Of a DNA stretch of 64,000 bases, positions 30,137 through 39,200 are shown in pieces. The notes beneath the pieces are model-generated. The model made no database searches, was not told the origin of the DNA, and saw only the letters and a list, made by a program, of their open reading frames with translations. The translations under genes and the position numbers were made by a program. The first letter of the stretch is position 1. Each line of letters starts with the position of its first letter. The DNA comes from Prorocentrum cordatum (lineage: Eukaryota; Sar; Dinophyceae; Prorocentrales; Prorocentraceae): the NCBI GenBank assembly GCA_963575745.1, contig CAUYUJ010011225.1:369001-433000 (forward strand), written 5' to 3'.

Positions 30137-30990
30137 GAGGAGGAAGCACGCTTCCTCTCGCACCATCCGTGCCATCCAATATTTTTCCCCCTTTCGTTGC
30201 TGGCTGGTGCTGTCTTCGTGCTGTCTTCGCGCCTCAGGGGAGCCAGCAGTCAGGGCTGAGCGAGAGCAGGAGGGGGAATGAGGAAACAGCTGGTCAATAA
30301 CATGAGAGCGACGTTCAGGTGCACTGTGTGTGTTGCGTCATCCGCCAGACTCCGCACATGTATGCCGGTGTCATGCCCACTCTTCCTCATAGTTGCATGT
30401 CTGTTGAAGTACATCATGGCCCCTGTCTCTCAATACCAGAATCTTTGTTATTTCGTCGTAGTAAATGTTCCTGACCCCTCTCTTCCCCTCCCTTCTCTCT
30501 CTCTCTCTCCTTGTTCCCTCTCTCTCTCTCTCTTCCTCTTCCCGTGTATTCTCGCCCATTTCCCCTTCCCCCCCCCTCTCTCTGCATCACTTCTCCTCAT
30601 TTCTTCTCGGCGCCCGCATCTCGCCCCATCGCCGCCGCCGCGTCCACAGCTCCATCCCGCCTCCACCTGCAGGGGGAGATATTGGTCTTCCCTGGGGGCA
30701 GTCCCTGGGGGACGATTGGGCGAGGACCCCTCGTTCGAAAGCGCGGGGCTGGGATCCGTCGCGCCCGATCCCCAGACAGCTCCACCAGCTCCGGGGGGAA
30801 GTCCGCGCTGCGCCCGGGGTCCGCGCCCCCCTGCCCCCCCCCCCCCTCGTTCGGGCGCTGCCCGACGGCGCCCTTGGCCCGAGGGGTGACCCGAGAACTC
30901 CGGGGAGGCCCAGAGGGCTTCAGACCCCCCCGCCCCCACGAGGGTTAGGAGAGGGTCGCAGGGTCTGTCCACAGCTCGCAGGCGATTTTG
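30137..30990. other. No gene recognised; CT-rich tract inside
   Basis: It contains a CT/TC-rich low-complexity tract at 30480-30600. The rest is GC-rich with no recognisable domain. Confidence 0.45.
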
Positions 30991-30998
30991 TTTGTCCC

Positions 30999-31083
30999 CC
31001 CCCGTCGTCGTCGTCCTCTTCCTCCTCCCCCTCCTCCTCCTCCTCCCCCCTGCTCCCAGTTCCTCCCCCTCCCCCTCCTCCTC
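30999..31083. repeat. (CCT)n tract at left edge of the Copia element
   Basis: GTC then CTC/CCT units lead right up to the left LTR. A matching CCT tract resumes beyond the right LTR at 39107, so the element apparently inserted inside one array. Confidence 0.85.
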
Positions 31084-31305
31084 ATATGAACTTATCAAAG
31101 CCCACGAAGTCTTCAACGACAATAAATATAACACTGATGATGAAAGAGAATATCATTCTCACATCGCGCTCGGTCTGACTCAAGGGCCCTGAAAAGGTTC
31201 GGGCCAAAGTGCAATGATACACCCGCTATGCTACAGCCTTGCTCTGCACTGTCTGCATACTGCAACATAGCATACACGCAAGATGTACAGCGTATACCTC
31301 ACACC
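31084..31305 (-). repeat. Copia 3' LTR
   Basis: A 222-bp direct repeat of 38885-39106, beginning ATATGAACTTATC and ending GTATACCTCACACC on the plus strand. TG...CA-type ends fall two or three bases inside (TGAACTT and CCTCACA on the plus strand). An AATAAATATA motif inside reads on the plus strand, opposite to element transcription. Confidence 0.93.
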
Positions 31306-31730
31306 CGTGAAAGAGTGAAAAGACAATGAAACGGAGAGAAGCCTTCCTTCAATATGAAACATAACAAATCCAAATAAACATACCTAAGAAATCCAGATAA
31401 ACATTCCTAAGATGCATTAACAATAAACATACTGAAACTCAAAGTTATATTGCGTGAGAAAGTGTAACTAACTCCGCGCCAGAGAAACAATGCCGATACG
31501 TCGCACTGCACATAGAGGGACCTCCAAACCGAAATCCACGATCACAAAGGGATTTCCAAACGAAATCCACCATCGTAAACTCTCGGGCGGCAGGCAATGA
31601 AAGCCGCAAAACAAAGAAAGAATAGTAGTGAATACCAACCTCACTTGTGAACTCGAAAACCTTCTGTCAACTCTGGCTCGGTCGTCACCTCGCCTGTTCT
31701 GCGAAACCCTTGGGTCTGATGCTGAAACCT
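31306..31730 (-). other. Copia 3' untranslated region
   Basis: An AT-richer stretch between the last stop codon and the 3' LTR, with repeated ACATACCTAAGAAATCC/ACATTCCTAAG words. No convincing polypurine tract was found immediately before the LTR on the element's sense strand. Confidence 0.6.
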
Positions 31731-34142
31731 CTAAACGTCTCCGCTGAGCTTGTATGTCGTCATGCTCTGCGTTCCCACCGTCCTGGCCGTGTACAGATCG
31801 TTCGACGAGCCGCCGCGTTCGTCGCTTGATGATCCTTTTGGTTCTCTCTCCTTCTCGATCTTCTCCTGTTCGATCTTCGCCCGTAGAACTGCCAACTCAG
31901 TCTTGTACTTGTACTCGGCCTCCTTGATCTTGATCAGGTAGGATGCAACAGGATAGGCTCCACATAATCCAAGACATGTGAAAAACATGGCAAACCAAAC
32001 CAAAATACCATAGCCGTCGTTCTCGTTCTTCGTGTCGTACCCCGTGTGAGCCGCCGATCTGCAACAACTAGTTGCGAACACTGCCAACTGCATGAACGGT
32101 GTCGTTGCCTTCCGCGTTGCCGCCGATGTCACCGGCCTGGTCTGGTCTATGCTCTCCTGTCTCTCTTCCTTGGTCTTCTTCTTCGCCGCCGTGTAGTTCG
32201 GGTCATGCTTGAGCTGTAGCCTGCCATATCGCAGACGGTCGGCGAGAAGCTGTCTCGCCGCAATCTTCGTGAGCCCGTCCGCGTACTGCCTCTCTGAAGA
32301 TACCCACCTCCAGCGTGTCATTGTAGCCTCCATCCTCTCACGCAGCGCTAGCACCTCAATGCCGGTCCGCTTGTCCTGGAAGCTGGTGATGCTCTCCTTT
32401 TGGGCCGCGTCGTAGAGCGCCTTTGCGTCCACGACTAATGCTGACTCGCCCGCCATGTGGGTGCTTTCGTCCTTCGTGATGTCCACGCCGTCGTAGATCA
32501 GGGCTGCCCAGAATCGCTTCGCAAATTCCAAGCCATCCATGCCCGCTGCTGCTGCCTGTGACTCCGCATGTAGAGAGGAACGTGCCATGCGTAGTAGCTT
32601 GAAGGACTTCCAGTCGATCGCGCTAAAGTCGGACTCGTGTCCGTCGAATATATACTTGTGGCATGCCAAGATGACGTAGCCACCTTGACTGGACCCGTCC
32701 TGTCGAACTCCCCAGGCTGCGTCCGTCATTGCTACGAACACTATGTCGCTTACCTGGCCGATCTTCTTCATCTTGAGCCCGACGTCCGAGTTCTGCTTAT
32801 AGAACCGCAGTGTCTTGTTCGCCTCCTTGGCCGTGCCCACTGTCGCCGTAGGAAATTGCCCTTGGTGAATGCTAACCGAAGCCGAAAGATGAGGACAAGC
32901 TTGAGAGCTTGGCCACTGCAAAGCTCCGAGTAGACCTCGTAGCTGCCGCTTCTCCTTGATAGTGAGCTCCCTCGTGTTGTCGCTGCTCTTCTGGTCGATC
33001 GTGATGGGCTTCAGGTTCTTCGCGTAAGTCGCCATCTTCACTTCAATCTCGTTGCTGTTCGACTCCGGGTTCTCCCAGTGCGGGGTCTGCGTCAAGTCGT
33101 TGCCGCAGTAGTCCATCTTGTCGTCTTCGATCCACTTCCTGAACTTGAACCTTCGTTTTACCTCGGTGATAGCTCGACTATAGTTACTGCCCGGCCGCCG
33201 ATCTCCACCTCCCAGCATATCGTCCACATAGAATAGAATGAACCCGTCATTATTGCCGTCCTCATCGAAATTGAGAAACGTGCATGGGTCCAAAGGATGC
33301 TGCTTGAGACCACTGGCCTTTAAGTCGTCCACCGCACGTAGCCACCAACGCCTCGGTGCGTCCACCTGGCCGTACATTGGCTTGATGAGCTTCATAAGAG
33401 TATTCGGCTCGATGCCCATGAGTTCTGCCGCGTCTTTGGGCACCTTCGCATACAATTCGCGCTCTTGGGGCCGTCCTTGAAGAAATGCAGTAGCTACGTC
33501 TGCTGTCCATAGTCTCCAGCCGTTGTTGGCCGCCAGTAGTAGCGCCATCTGTCTTGCCAGTCTCGAGGCTGTAGGTGATGCCGTCGGTACCGCGCCACTG
33601 AGTGCGTCGGGGTCGTTGAAAGCTTGTAGTGCCAGCCGCGCCTTGGCACGTGGCGTGCCGTCGTCGTTTTTTGTCCACTTGAGCACCCACTTAGCCTTGA
33701 GTATCCGCCGAGGGTCCTCCTCCCCGGTGGGCTTGTGAAACTCCCAGACGTCATTGCCGAAGAACTCCGTCAGCTCTTTCCGCTTGCCCTGCATGAACGC
33801 CGCGCGCTCGTGGGGCGTCATGTTCCTCGTGCCGATGTCCACGAAGATGTCGCTGAGCTTTGCATCCGCGCCGTTGAACTCCCAGCCGAATGGCAAATCC
33901 TGACTGGTGACCACAAGCTGTAGAGCTACAAGTTCGTCGTTAGCATCGTCGAGGTCCGGTACTGGCACCGCGCTGCTCAGTCCAGGGTCGGGCAGAGTGC
34001 CTCTGAAGACTCCGCCTCCAGGTCTGGTGGATATCGCCGTCTCCGCTTTGTCCATCCTGAGCCGCTCTTTCTGAAGATTTGACATAGGCCTCGACCGCGT
34101 CTGTGTCGATCCGAGCTCCTGCTCCGGCGATGGTGCTGCCAC
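31731..34142 (-). CDS. pol: Copia reverse transcriptase and RNase H with membrane-tail extension
   Basis: It follows an in-frame TAG (34187-34185) after the integrase frame, in the same phase. The first ATG is near 34085, so read-through of the TAG is the simplest route to a fusion. The Copia-type RT contains LKAKWVLKWT, TADVATAFLQG (motif A) and FYVDDMLGGG, with the YVDD catalytic pair near 33220-33232. RNase H follows, with TDAAWG near 32720, SSLHAES near 32567 and VVDAKALYD, then YADGLTK. All expected acidic residues are present. Unusually the protein continues for about 130 residues. A basic linker leads to a hydrophobic span of about 22 residues (32010-31940) and a Glu/Lys-rich helix (EAEYKYKTELAVLRAKIEQE). 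The function of this tail is unknown. Confidence 0.88.
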   Translation of the reverse strand: MAAPSPEQELGSTQTRSRPMSNLQKERLRMDKAETAISTRPGGGVFRGTLPDPGLSSAVPVPDLDDANDELVALQLVVTSQDLPFGWEFNGADAKLSDIFVDIGTRNMTPHERAAFMQGKRKELTEFFGNDVWEFHKPTGEEDPRRILKAKWVLKWTKNDDGTPRAKARLALQAFNDPDALSGAVPTASPTASRLARQMALLLAANNGWRLWTADVATAFLQGRPQERELYAKVPKDAAELMGIEPNTLMKLIKPMYGQVDAPRRWWLRAVDDLKASGLKQHPLDPCTFLNFDEDGNNDGFILFYVDDMLGGGDRRPGSNYSRAITEVKRRFKFRKWIEDDKMDYCGNDLTQTPHWENPESNSNEIEVKMATYAKNLKPITIDQKSSDNTRELTIKEKRQLRGLLGALQWPSSQACPHLSASVSIHQGQFPTATVGTAKEANKTLRFYKQNSDVGLKMKKIGQVSDIVFVAMTDAAWGVRQDGSSQGGYVILACHKYIFDGHESDFSAIDWKSFKLLRMARSSLHAESQAAAAGMDGLEFAKRFWAALIYDGVDITKDESTHMAGESALVVDAKALYDAAQKESITSFQDKRTGIEVLALRERMEATMTRWRWVSSERQYADGLTKIAARQLLADRLRYGRLQLKHDPNYTAAKKKTKEERQESIDQTRPVTSAATRKATTPFMQLAVFATSCCRSAAHTGYDTKNENDGYGILVWFAMFFTCLGLCGAYPVASYLIKIKEAEYKYKTELAVLRAKIEQEKIEKEREPKGSSSDERGGSSNDLYTARTVGTQSMTTYKLSGDV

Positions 34143-34184
34143 CGCTGATGACGATGAGGCTGCTGGCTGCGCTGTCTGCGCTGG

Positions 34185-36530
34185 CTATGCTGTCGGTTGA
34201 GCTGCTGGCTGCTCTTGCCCTGGTGGGGGTGCTGTCGGCATCGGCTCCTGGTCTGGCTGACCAGAGTTAGACGTCTGTCGGCTGCCGTCGGGTATCAGCG
34301 CCTCCGCGTCAGGAAGATCCTCCGCTGGAGCTGCTGTAGCTGGTGGTATCTCTGGTGTTGCCGTGGCTGCTGCCGCCGCTGCCCCAGATGACGATTCTTC
34401 TGTAGGTACCTCCGCCACGGGGGACGCCCTCGAATCGGGACCTCCTCCTCGACGTCGCTTGGATGCTGGACCTTCGTCTCCGTCTCCGTCCTCCGCGTCG
34501 TCGTCGACGTCCATGTCCGAATCGCCCTGTGCGTCGAACGGGGTTTGCTGTGAGCTGATGTCATGGTACTGTGTCACGCCCGTTCTCCGCATGCTGCCCA
34601 GTGCATCCTTGGCCTGGGTCAGGTTCTCGAGAAGAACGCACCCTTGATCACTCACGTCTGGCCGAACGTGCTCAGGTGCACACCGTAGTAGCTGTGCGCC
34701 GTGAACGATCCAGTAGATGCGTGGTCCACTCTCGTCCTGGCGCATCTCCTTGAACACCGCGACTGCGGGGCCCTTCCACTTGTTCTTGATCAGCTTGTTA
34801 GTCTTGCCCTCGCGCCAGTAGTGACACCGCTGGCCGATGGATAAATCGTGCTTGAGCGCCACGCGTCGTCGTAGGAGTGCGCGTCGAAGTTTGGCTGAGG
34901 CGTCCGCCTTCATGAAAGCTAACGCCGCCATTGACCTCCTTTCCAGCGCGTCCTTGAAGTCCTCGTCCTCCTTCATCTGGTGCAGGGTCGCTGGTGAGAA
35001 CTTGTCGCTGGAGTTGGTCATCGTCGTAGTGGGATCCATGCCCAGAACCCACTGGCATGGTGAGTACCCTTTTGTGAACGCCAGTCGGTTGACCTGGTGG
35101 GGTACATAGATGCACGCCTCGGTGATCAGTTTCTCGTCGAGTACCGCGTTGGCCGTACGCTCAATAGCGTCCTGGCAGTAGAGCTCGATCGCCTTTCGAA
35201 CCACTTGATGACATCGCTCCACCACTCCGAGACTCGAGTGAGCCTCGCCTGCTGCGGTCACAATACTGATACTGTGTTGTTCCAGAAACTGCGTGAACTT
35301 GTCCGACGCGAAGCCTGAGCCGTCGTCGGCGCGTAGCTTGCCCATGGGACCGACTTGCCTGATCCAGCCGCGCTCGACCGCCGTGATCAGTTCGTCGGCC
35401 GTCTCCGTCTTGAGTGTCCGTAGGGCACAGTACCTGGTAGCACCGTCCACCATCGACAGGATGGCCGTCTTGCCTGTCGCTGTCTTGACCCAGAACACGT
35501 CGGTGTAGACGGTCTCGTTGAACTTCGTCGGCTGCTTGGCTGACGCTGTGGGTGCCTTCGGCGGGCGCTGCCGCTGCATGCAGTGTTCGCAGCGACACTC
35601 AGACGCGCAGTTGAGCACGTTCTCCTGAGCTCCTGCTTGCTGTAGTAACCGATGTGGTACCGTCGGGTTGGGATGTCCCATGTTCCGGTGTAGCCGCTTG
35701 ACGTAGCGCAACGCCTCGGTGCCGTATTTCTCGCGTACCTGCGAGTGCACGTGAACAACCTCCTCCTTCGCCGTCTCGTCCGTCGAGGTGGGGTTGCTGC
35801 CGCTGCTGACGTCTTCGCCGTTGTAGATCTCCTCGGCCTCGGCCTCCACCATAACTTGTGCCAGGGTGGCTGCCAAGATGAACGGGTAGTCCTCCGTGAC
35901 CTTCGTGCGCTTGACGCCACTGCCGTCCACGTTGCCCTCCAGTACTGCGTGCTGATGACACCTGTCGCATCGCGTGCTCATGATAGCCGCCATGAGCTTC
36001 TTGGTGGTCCTAATTGTGGTGGGCTTCTTGACCGGCTGATCGTCGTTCCCTGGCAGGGTGAGACCGTGCATGCACTGGTCGAAGGTCGCTTTGTAGCCCG
36101 GTAGGTTGGACCAGGCTTTGGTCTGCCAAGCCCTCGATGTGGCTGGATGTTCCGCGTGAGCATGACGTCCACCTTCGCACTGAATGTGGTAGACGTCCGC
36201 CACGAATTGCAGGTGTGTCCGATGATGCCAGTCACGTAGCTCAATAAGATACTCCTTCCAACCTGGGTGTTGGTGAATGTTTAGCCCCTGCATGTTGGAC
36301 CACGGTCCACACATCGTGGAGAGATGTACTTCGTCTGGCTGTTCTTCGTGTAGCTTGCGCTTGAACCGCTCTCGGTGTTCGGCCTTCGCGAAGTCCCAGC
36401 CCGTGTGTAGTCCGAACGTCTCAACATCCGCTCCAAGGTCGCGTAGGCTCTGAGATAGCCTAGCTTCGCCTGCATAGACCTCCCAGACCTTCCGTCGCGT
36501 AGTGCAACGCTTTGCCGCTGCACGCCGCAT
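34185..36530 (-). CDS. pol: Copia methyltransferase-like domain and integrase
   Basis: The useful part of this frame starts near 36530, after a phase change from the upstream frame. Residues corresponding to 36488-36125 match a C5-cytosine-methyltransferase-like Rossmann fold: VWEVYAGEARLS (motif I-like), TGWDF, then STMCGPWSNMQ in place of the usual PCQ motif, and AEHPATSRAW. The methyl-transfer cysteine context is not canonical, so activity is uncertain. A CDRCH pair follows. The integrase has an HX4H...CX4CX2C-type zinc region (GHPN near 35680, CRCEHC near 35590) and a D-D-E triad: YTDVFWV near 35505, RADDGSGF near 35325, GVVERCH near 35220. The frame ends in a Pro/Ala/Glu-rich linker at a TAG. 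Confidence 0.85.
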   Translation of the reverse strand: MRRAAAKRCTTRRKVWEVYAGEARLSQSLRDLGADVETFGLHTGWDFAKAEHRERFKRKLHEEQPDEVHLSTMCGPWSNMQGLNIHQHPGWKEYLIELRDWHHRTHLQFVADVYHIQCEGGRHAHAEHPATSRAWQTKAWSNLPGYKATFDQCMHGLTLPGNDDQPVKKPTTIRTTKKLMAAIMSTRCDRCHQHAVLEGNVDGSGVKRTKVTEDYPFILAATLAQVMVEAEAEEIYNGEDVSSGSNPTSTDETAKEEVVHVHSQVREKYGTEALRYVKRLHRNMGHPNPTVPHRLLQQAGAQENVLNCASECRCEHCMQRQRPPKAPTASAKQPTKFNETVYTDVFWVKTATGKTAILSMVDGATRYCALRTLKTETADELITAVERGWIRQVGPMGKLRADDGSGFASDKFTQFLEQHSISIVTAAGEAHSSLGVVERCHQVVRKAIELYCQDAIERTANAVLDEKLITEACIYVPHQVNRLAFTKGYSPCQWVLGMDPTTTMTNSSDKFSPATLHQMKEDEDFKDALERRSMAALAFMKADASAKLRRALLRRRVALKHDLSIGQRCHYWREGKTNKLIKNKWKGPAVAVFKEMRQDESGPRIYWIVHGAQLLRCAPEHVRPDVSDQGCVLLENLTQAKDALGSMRRTGVTQYHDISSQQTPFDAQGDSDMDVDDDAEDGDGDEGPASKRRRGGGPDSRASPVAEVPTEESSSGAAAAAATATPEIPPATAAPAEDLPDAEALIPDGSRQTSNSGQPDQEPMPTAPPPGQEQPAAQPTA

Positions 36531-37290
36531 CGTCTGCATGTACTGGTCGCCCGTGCTTGATCGCCGAGCCGATCTTCTGAATGAAGTTGGTCGTGACCTG
36601 CCTCTTGTCGCCATCGTCGCTGCTGTACGTGTCCTGTTCGGTGAGCTGCGCCACGTCGCTGTAGGCGTCCGCCAGGCACCAGCATGGTTCTGGCAGGTTC
36701 GGGTCGACTGGCTGGATCGGCGTCGTTGCGAAGCAAAGGTTGCCGCAGGAAGCATGATTATGACACCGATGCTGCTTCATGTAGTCGCCACAGCAGTTGA
36801 CCTTCACGACTCGTTGCGGGCATCTTTCTGAGTGCGCCCGCTGCGGTGCAACTTCCCATTGTTCCCCGTCGTCGCTGCTGCCATTGTCGACCATGTAGAT
36901 TTCATCTAGAAGCTCCAGGCCGCTGATGGTCCTATCGCCGTCCATGAACTCCTTGAAATCGACTGGCTCGTACTCGAAGTCCAGCTGAACGTCCTTCGTC
37001 TGGTCGTCCATGTCCTCAAGCATATCCACCATGTAATGGCCTTGCGGAGACGTGCGCGCCTCCTCGTAGCTGCCGCCGTTCCACGCCAGCTGCTGATTCG
37101 CAAAGTCGACCTGCACTGCAAACTTCTCCAGTAGGGGCCGCGGGAAGAGTATTGGCGTCTTCCCTGGAACTAGGTAGATGTACAGGTTTCCCGTCTTGCT
37201 CTTGAAGCTCGCTGGAGTGACACCGCACCACAGTGCGTGCTCCACCTTGCCATTGACGAACCGGAATGGCCTCGACACGTGTGAAAATCC
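36500..37290 (-). CDS. pol: Copia protease C-terminal half and cysteine-rich linker (shifted frame)
   Basis: Between about 37290 and 36510 the protein-like reading is in a different phase from both neighbours. It starts in the middle of the protease (FRFVNGKVEHALWCGV, then NLYIYLVPGKTPILFPRPLL and VQVDFANQQLAWNGG). It goes on to an acidic segment and a cysteine/histidine-rich patch (VNCCGDYMKQHRCHNHASCG) that could bind zinc. The entry and exit shifts cancel. They may be two indels in this copy, assembly errors, or less likely programmed shifts, since no slippery heptamer with a downstream structure was evident. The segment belongs to the same polyprotein and is not an independent gene. Confidence 0.75.
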
Positions 37291-38868
37291 AGCGTCTCGA
37301 CCGGGTAGCCCCTGGCGTGGCATGTGGTCAGGTATTCCTTGATGGTCCCCGAACCTGACATAAGCGTAGTCGCGCCGCCGTCCAGGATCGCCAATTGCGC
37401 GGGAATGATGCTGGCCTTCTTGCGGTCGTCCCAGTAGACTTCGCCCACCATCATCTCTTGATCCATCTGTCCATGGGGCCGCTTCTTCGGTGGTTCTGGG
37501 CAGTCCTTCGCCCAGTGTCCGACTCCGCCGCATCGTAGACAAGTCGCCTTGGATGGTGCTGGCCTCGTAGCTGCCTCCGCCCTCTCCGTGGGTCTTGGCC
37601 TCGTATATGGATTGTATGGGCGAGATGGTGCCGAGTGTGGTGAGCCCTTCCGTCCTGGGCTACCCTTCTTGCCAGCTCCTCGAGATCGTCCGCGTCCTTT
37701 TGCTCCGCCCTTGCTCGGAGGGCGCCTCGGTGCCGCCGATGCCGATGATCCCGTCGCACCTGGTACCATCGCCACTACCGGGTAGTAGCCTCGTGCAAGC
37801 TTCAAGTCATTGAAGCGCTTGCGAGCGTCGTGGTAGGCCACGTAGACCTCGTCGTACTCCGATACGTCGAAATCCTGCATCGTCGCCGTGTCCCGCTGAT
37901 AGTAGGCCTCCTCGCAGTCGTACCAGCTCTCGTCGCCGTCCTCGGCCCAGTACTCCTGCTCGTAGCCGTCGTCGAACTCTAGTTCGTCGTCTTGGCCATC
38001 GTACGCATCTTCTTCGTAGTACTCTCCTGTCTCGTCGTCCACGTGGTACTGCTTCCGTGCATGATTCGGCTCGTATGCTGTGCTCTCCTGTCCGAATGTG
38101 GTCTCCAGCGCCTCGATCACCTTGTCCTGCGTGATATCCTTGCCCACGATGGACATGATGACTGCCTTCTGATCTGGACTGTAACCGCCTCGTCGTAGAA
38201 TCAGCCATCCTCGAACCTTGGATGGCAGCTCGATGTCGTGCGTCTTGAGCTTCCGCTCTGGCGCCCGAACTCTTGATACGTAGCTGAACAGGGTCTCTGC
38301 TCGATTACGTCGTAACTTGTAGAAATACTTCTCCAAGTCATCTGCCAACTCCATCCGTGTGTCCATCTTGAATCGCTTCCTCAAGCGTGTGAGCAGCGCT
38401 GCAGCCGCGCCTGGCTTGATCAGGTCGTCCGCCGTGAGATCCTCAACTTCGTCCCAGGCTTCACCCGTCAGCCCAGCTGATAACATGCGAGCCGCTTCGC
38501 CCTCCTTTTTCTCCAATGTAAGGTTCGCTATGAACATGGTCGCCCGCTTCTCGTACTCCTTCCACCTCGACAGTGTGCTATCGAACTGTGGAACTCCGCG
38601 TTCTGGTAGTATTGACTGGTCGTCGGTCCCTCTGCCGCATGCTTTCGCCATGATGCTAGCCTTTGCTGCGTAGAGGTCGCTGTCGCTGTCGCGGGAGGGG
38701 TACTGCTGCTCGTACTCGCCGCTGTCGTTGTTGCTCTGGACCTCGCTGGAGGTCGATTCCGAGTCGTAGCTGAGGTCGGGCTCGAAGCTACTCGATATGG
38801 AGATGTGGCCGTCGCTGATGACCGAACCACGAGTTATGAAGGGCGCTGACGAGCCTGTCGGGTGATCG
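37285..38868 (-). CDS. gag: Copia gag and protease N-terminal half
   Basis: The open frame actually extends into the LTR, to 39023. The first in-frame ATG after the primer-binding site is at 38651-38649 (MAKACGRG), so either that ATG or a non-ATG start is used. The gag core has a helix-rich section typical of Copia gag (RWKEYEKRATMFIANL, ALETTFGQ), then a Tyr/Asp/Glu-rich stretch and a Gly/Arg/Ser-rich basic region. One zinc knuckle CLRCGGVGHWAKDC (CX2CX4HX4C, about 37540-37498) follows. The protease active site reads ILDGGATTLMSG near 37390, with DGGA in place of the usual D(S/T)GA. The phase is lost near 37285, inside the protease. Confidence 0.85.
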
Positions 38869-38876
38869 ACAGGCTC
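38851..38876 (-). promoter_or_regulatory. Stem-loop next to the Copia primer-binding site
   Basis: Ten-base perfect arms (GAGCCTGTCG and CGACAGGCTC) enclose a six-base loop in the leader, overlapping the downstream edge of the primer-binding site. Retroelement leaders often carry dimerisation or packaging hairpins here. That role is inferred from position only. Confidence 0.6.
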
Positions 38877-38884
38877 CGCTACCA
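38873..38884 (-). promoter_or_regulatory. Copia primer-binding site
   Basis: Directly inside the 5' LTR the minus strand reads TGGTAGCGGAGC. Copia elements usually prime from initiator methionine tRNA, with TGGTATCAGAGC as the plant form. The match in position and pattern supports this site. It also fixes the LTR inner edge at ATAT. Confidence 0.75.
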
Positions 38885-39106
38885 ATATGAACTTATCAAA
38901 GCCCACGAAGTCTTTGACAACAATAAATATATCACTGATGATGAAAGAGAATATCATTCTCACATCGCGCTCGGTCTGACTCAAGGGCCCTGGAAAGGTT
39001 CGGGCCAAAGTGCAATGGTACACCCGCTATGCTACAGCCTTGCTCTGCACTGTCTGCATACTGCAACATAGCATACACGCAAGATGTACAGCGTATATCT
39101 CACACC
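38885..39106 (-). repeat. Copia 5' LTR
   Basis: The 222-bp partner of 31084-31305. Differences are clustered at 38915-38933 (four) plus three single changes, about 97 percent identity. Transcription should start within it on the minus strand; no TATA box was singled out. Confidence 0.93.
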
Positions 39107-39200
39107 TCCCCCTCCTCCTCCTCCTCCTCCTCCTCCTCCTCCTCCTCCTCCTCCTCCTCCTCCTCCTCATCCTCCTCATCCTCCTCATCCTCCTCCAGTC
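39107..39200. repeat. (CCT)n/(CAT)n tract at right edge of the Copia element
   Basis: CCT units with three CAT variants, continuing the array interrupted by the element. Confidence 0.95.

Larger units (their letters stand above)
31084..39106 (-). mobile_element. Copia-type LTR retrotransposon with methyltransferase-like domain
   Basis: The 8.02-kb element reads on the minus strand: right LTR, primer-binding site, gag, aspartic protease, methyltransferase-like domain, integrase, reverse transcriptase, RNase H, C-terminal tail, left LTR. Integrase before RT defines Copia (Ty1) order. The two LTRs differ at about seven of 222 positions, so insertion was fairly recent. Two frame changes and one in-frame TAG break the polyprotein, which suggests a recently disabled copy, but read-through or assembly errors are possible. 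The target was a CCT array, so a target duplication cannot be resolved. Confidence 0.93.

Noticed and set aside
34140-34142. Start codon of the RT ORF at 34142
   Set aside because: The codon is GTG, not ATG; the nearest ATG is near 34085 and read-through from the integrase frame is more plausible.
31082-39111. 5-bp target duplication of the Copia element
   Set aside because: Both flanks are CCT-rich, so short matches are expected by chance; no unambiguous duplication can be assigned.
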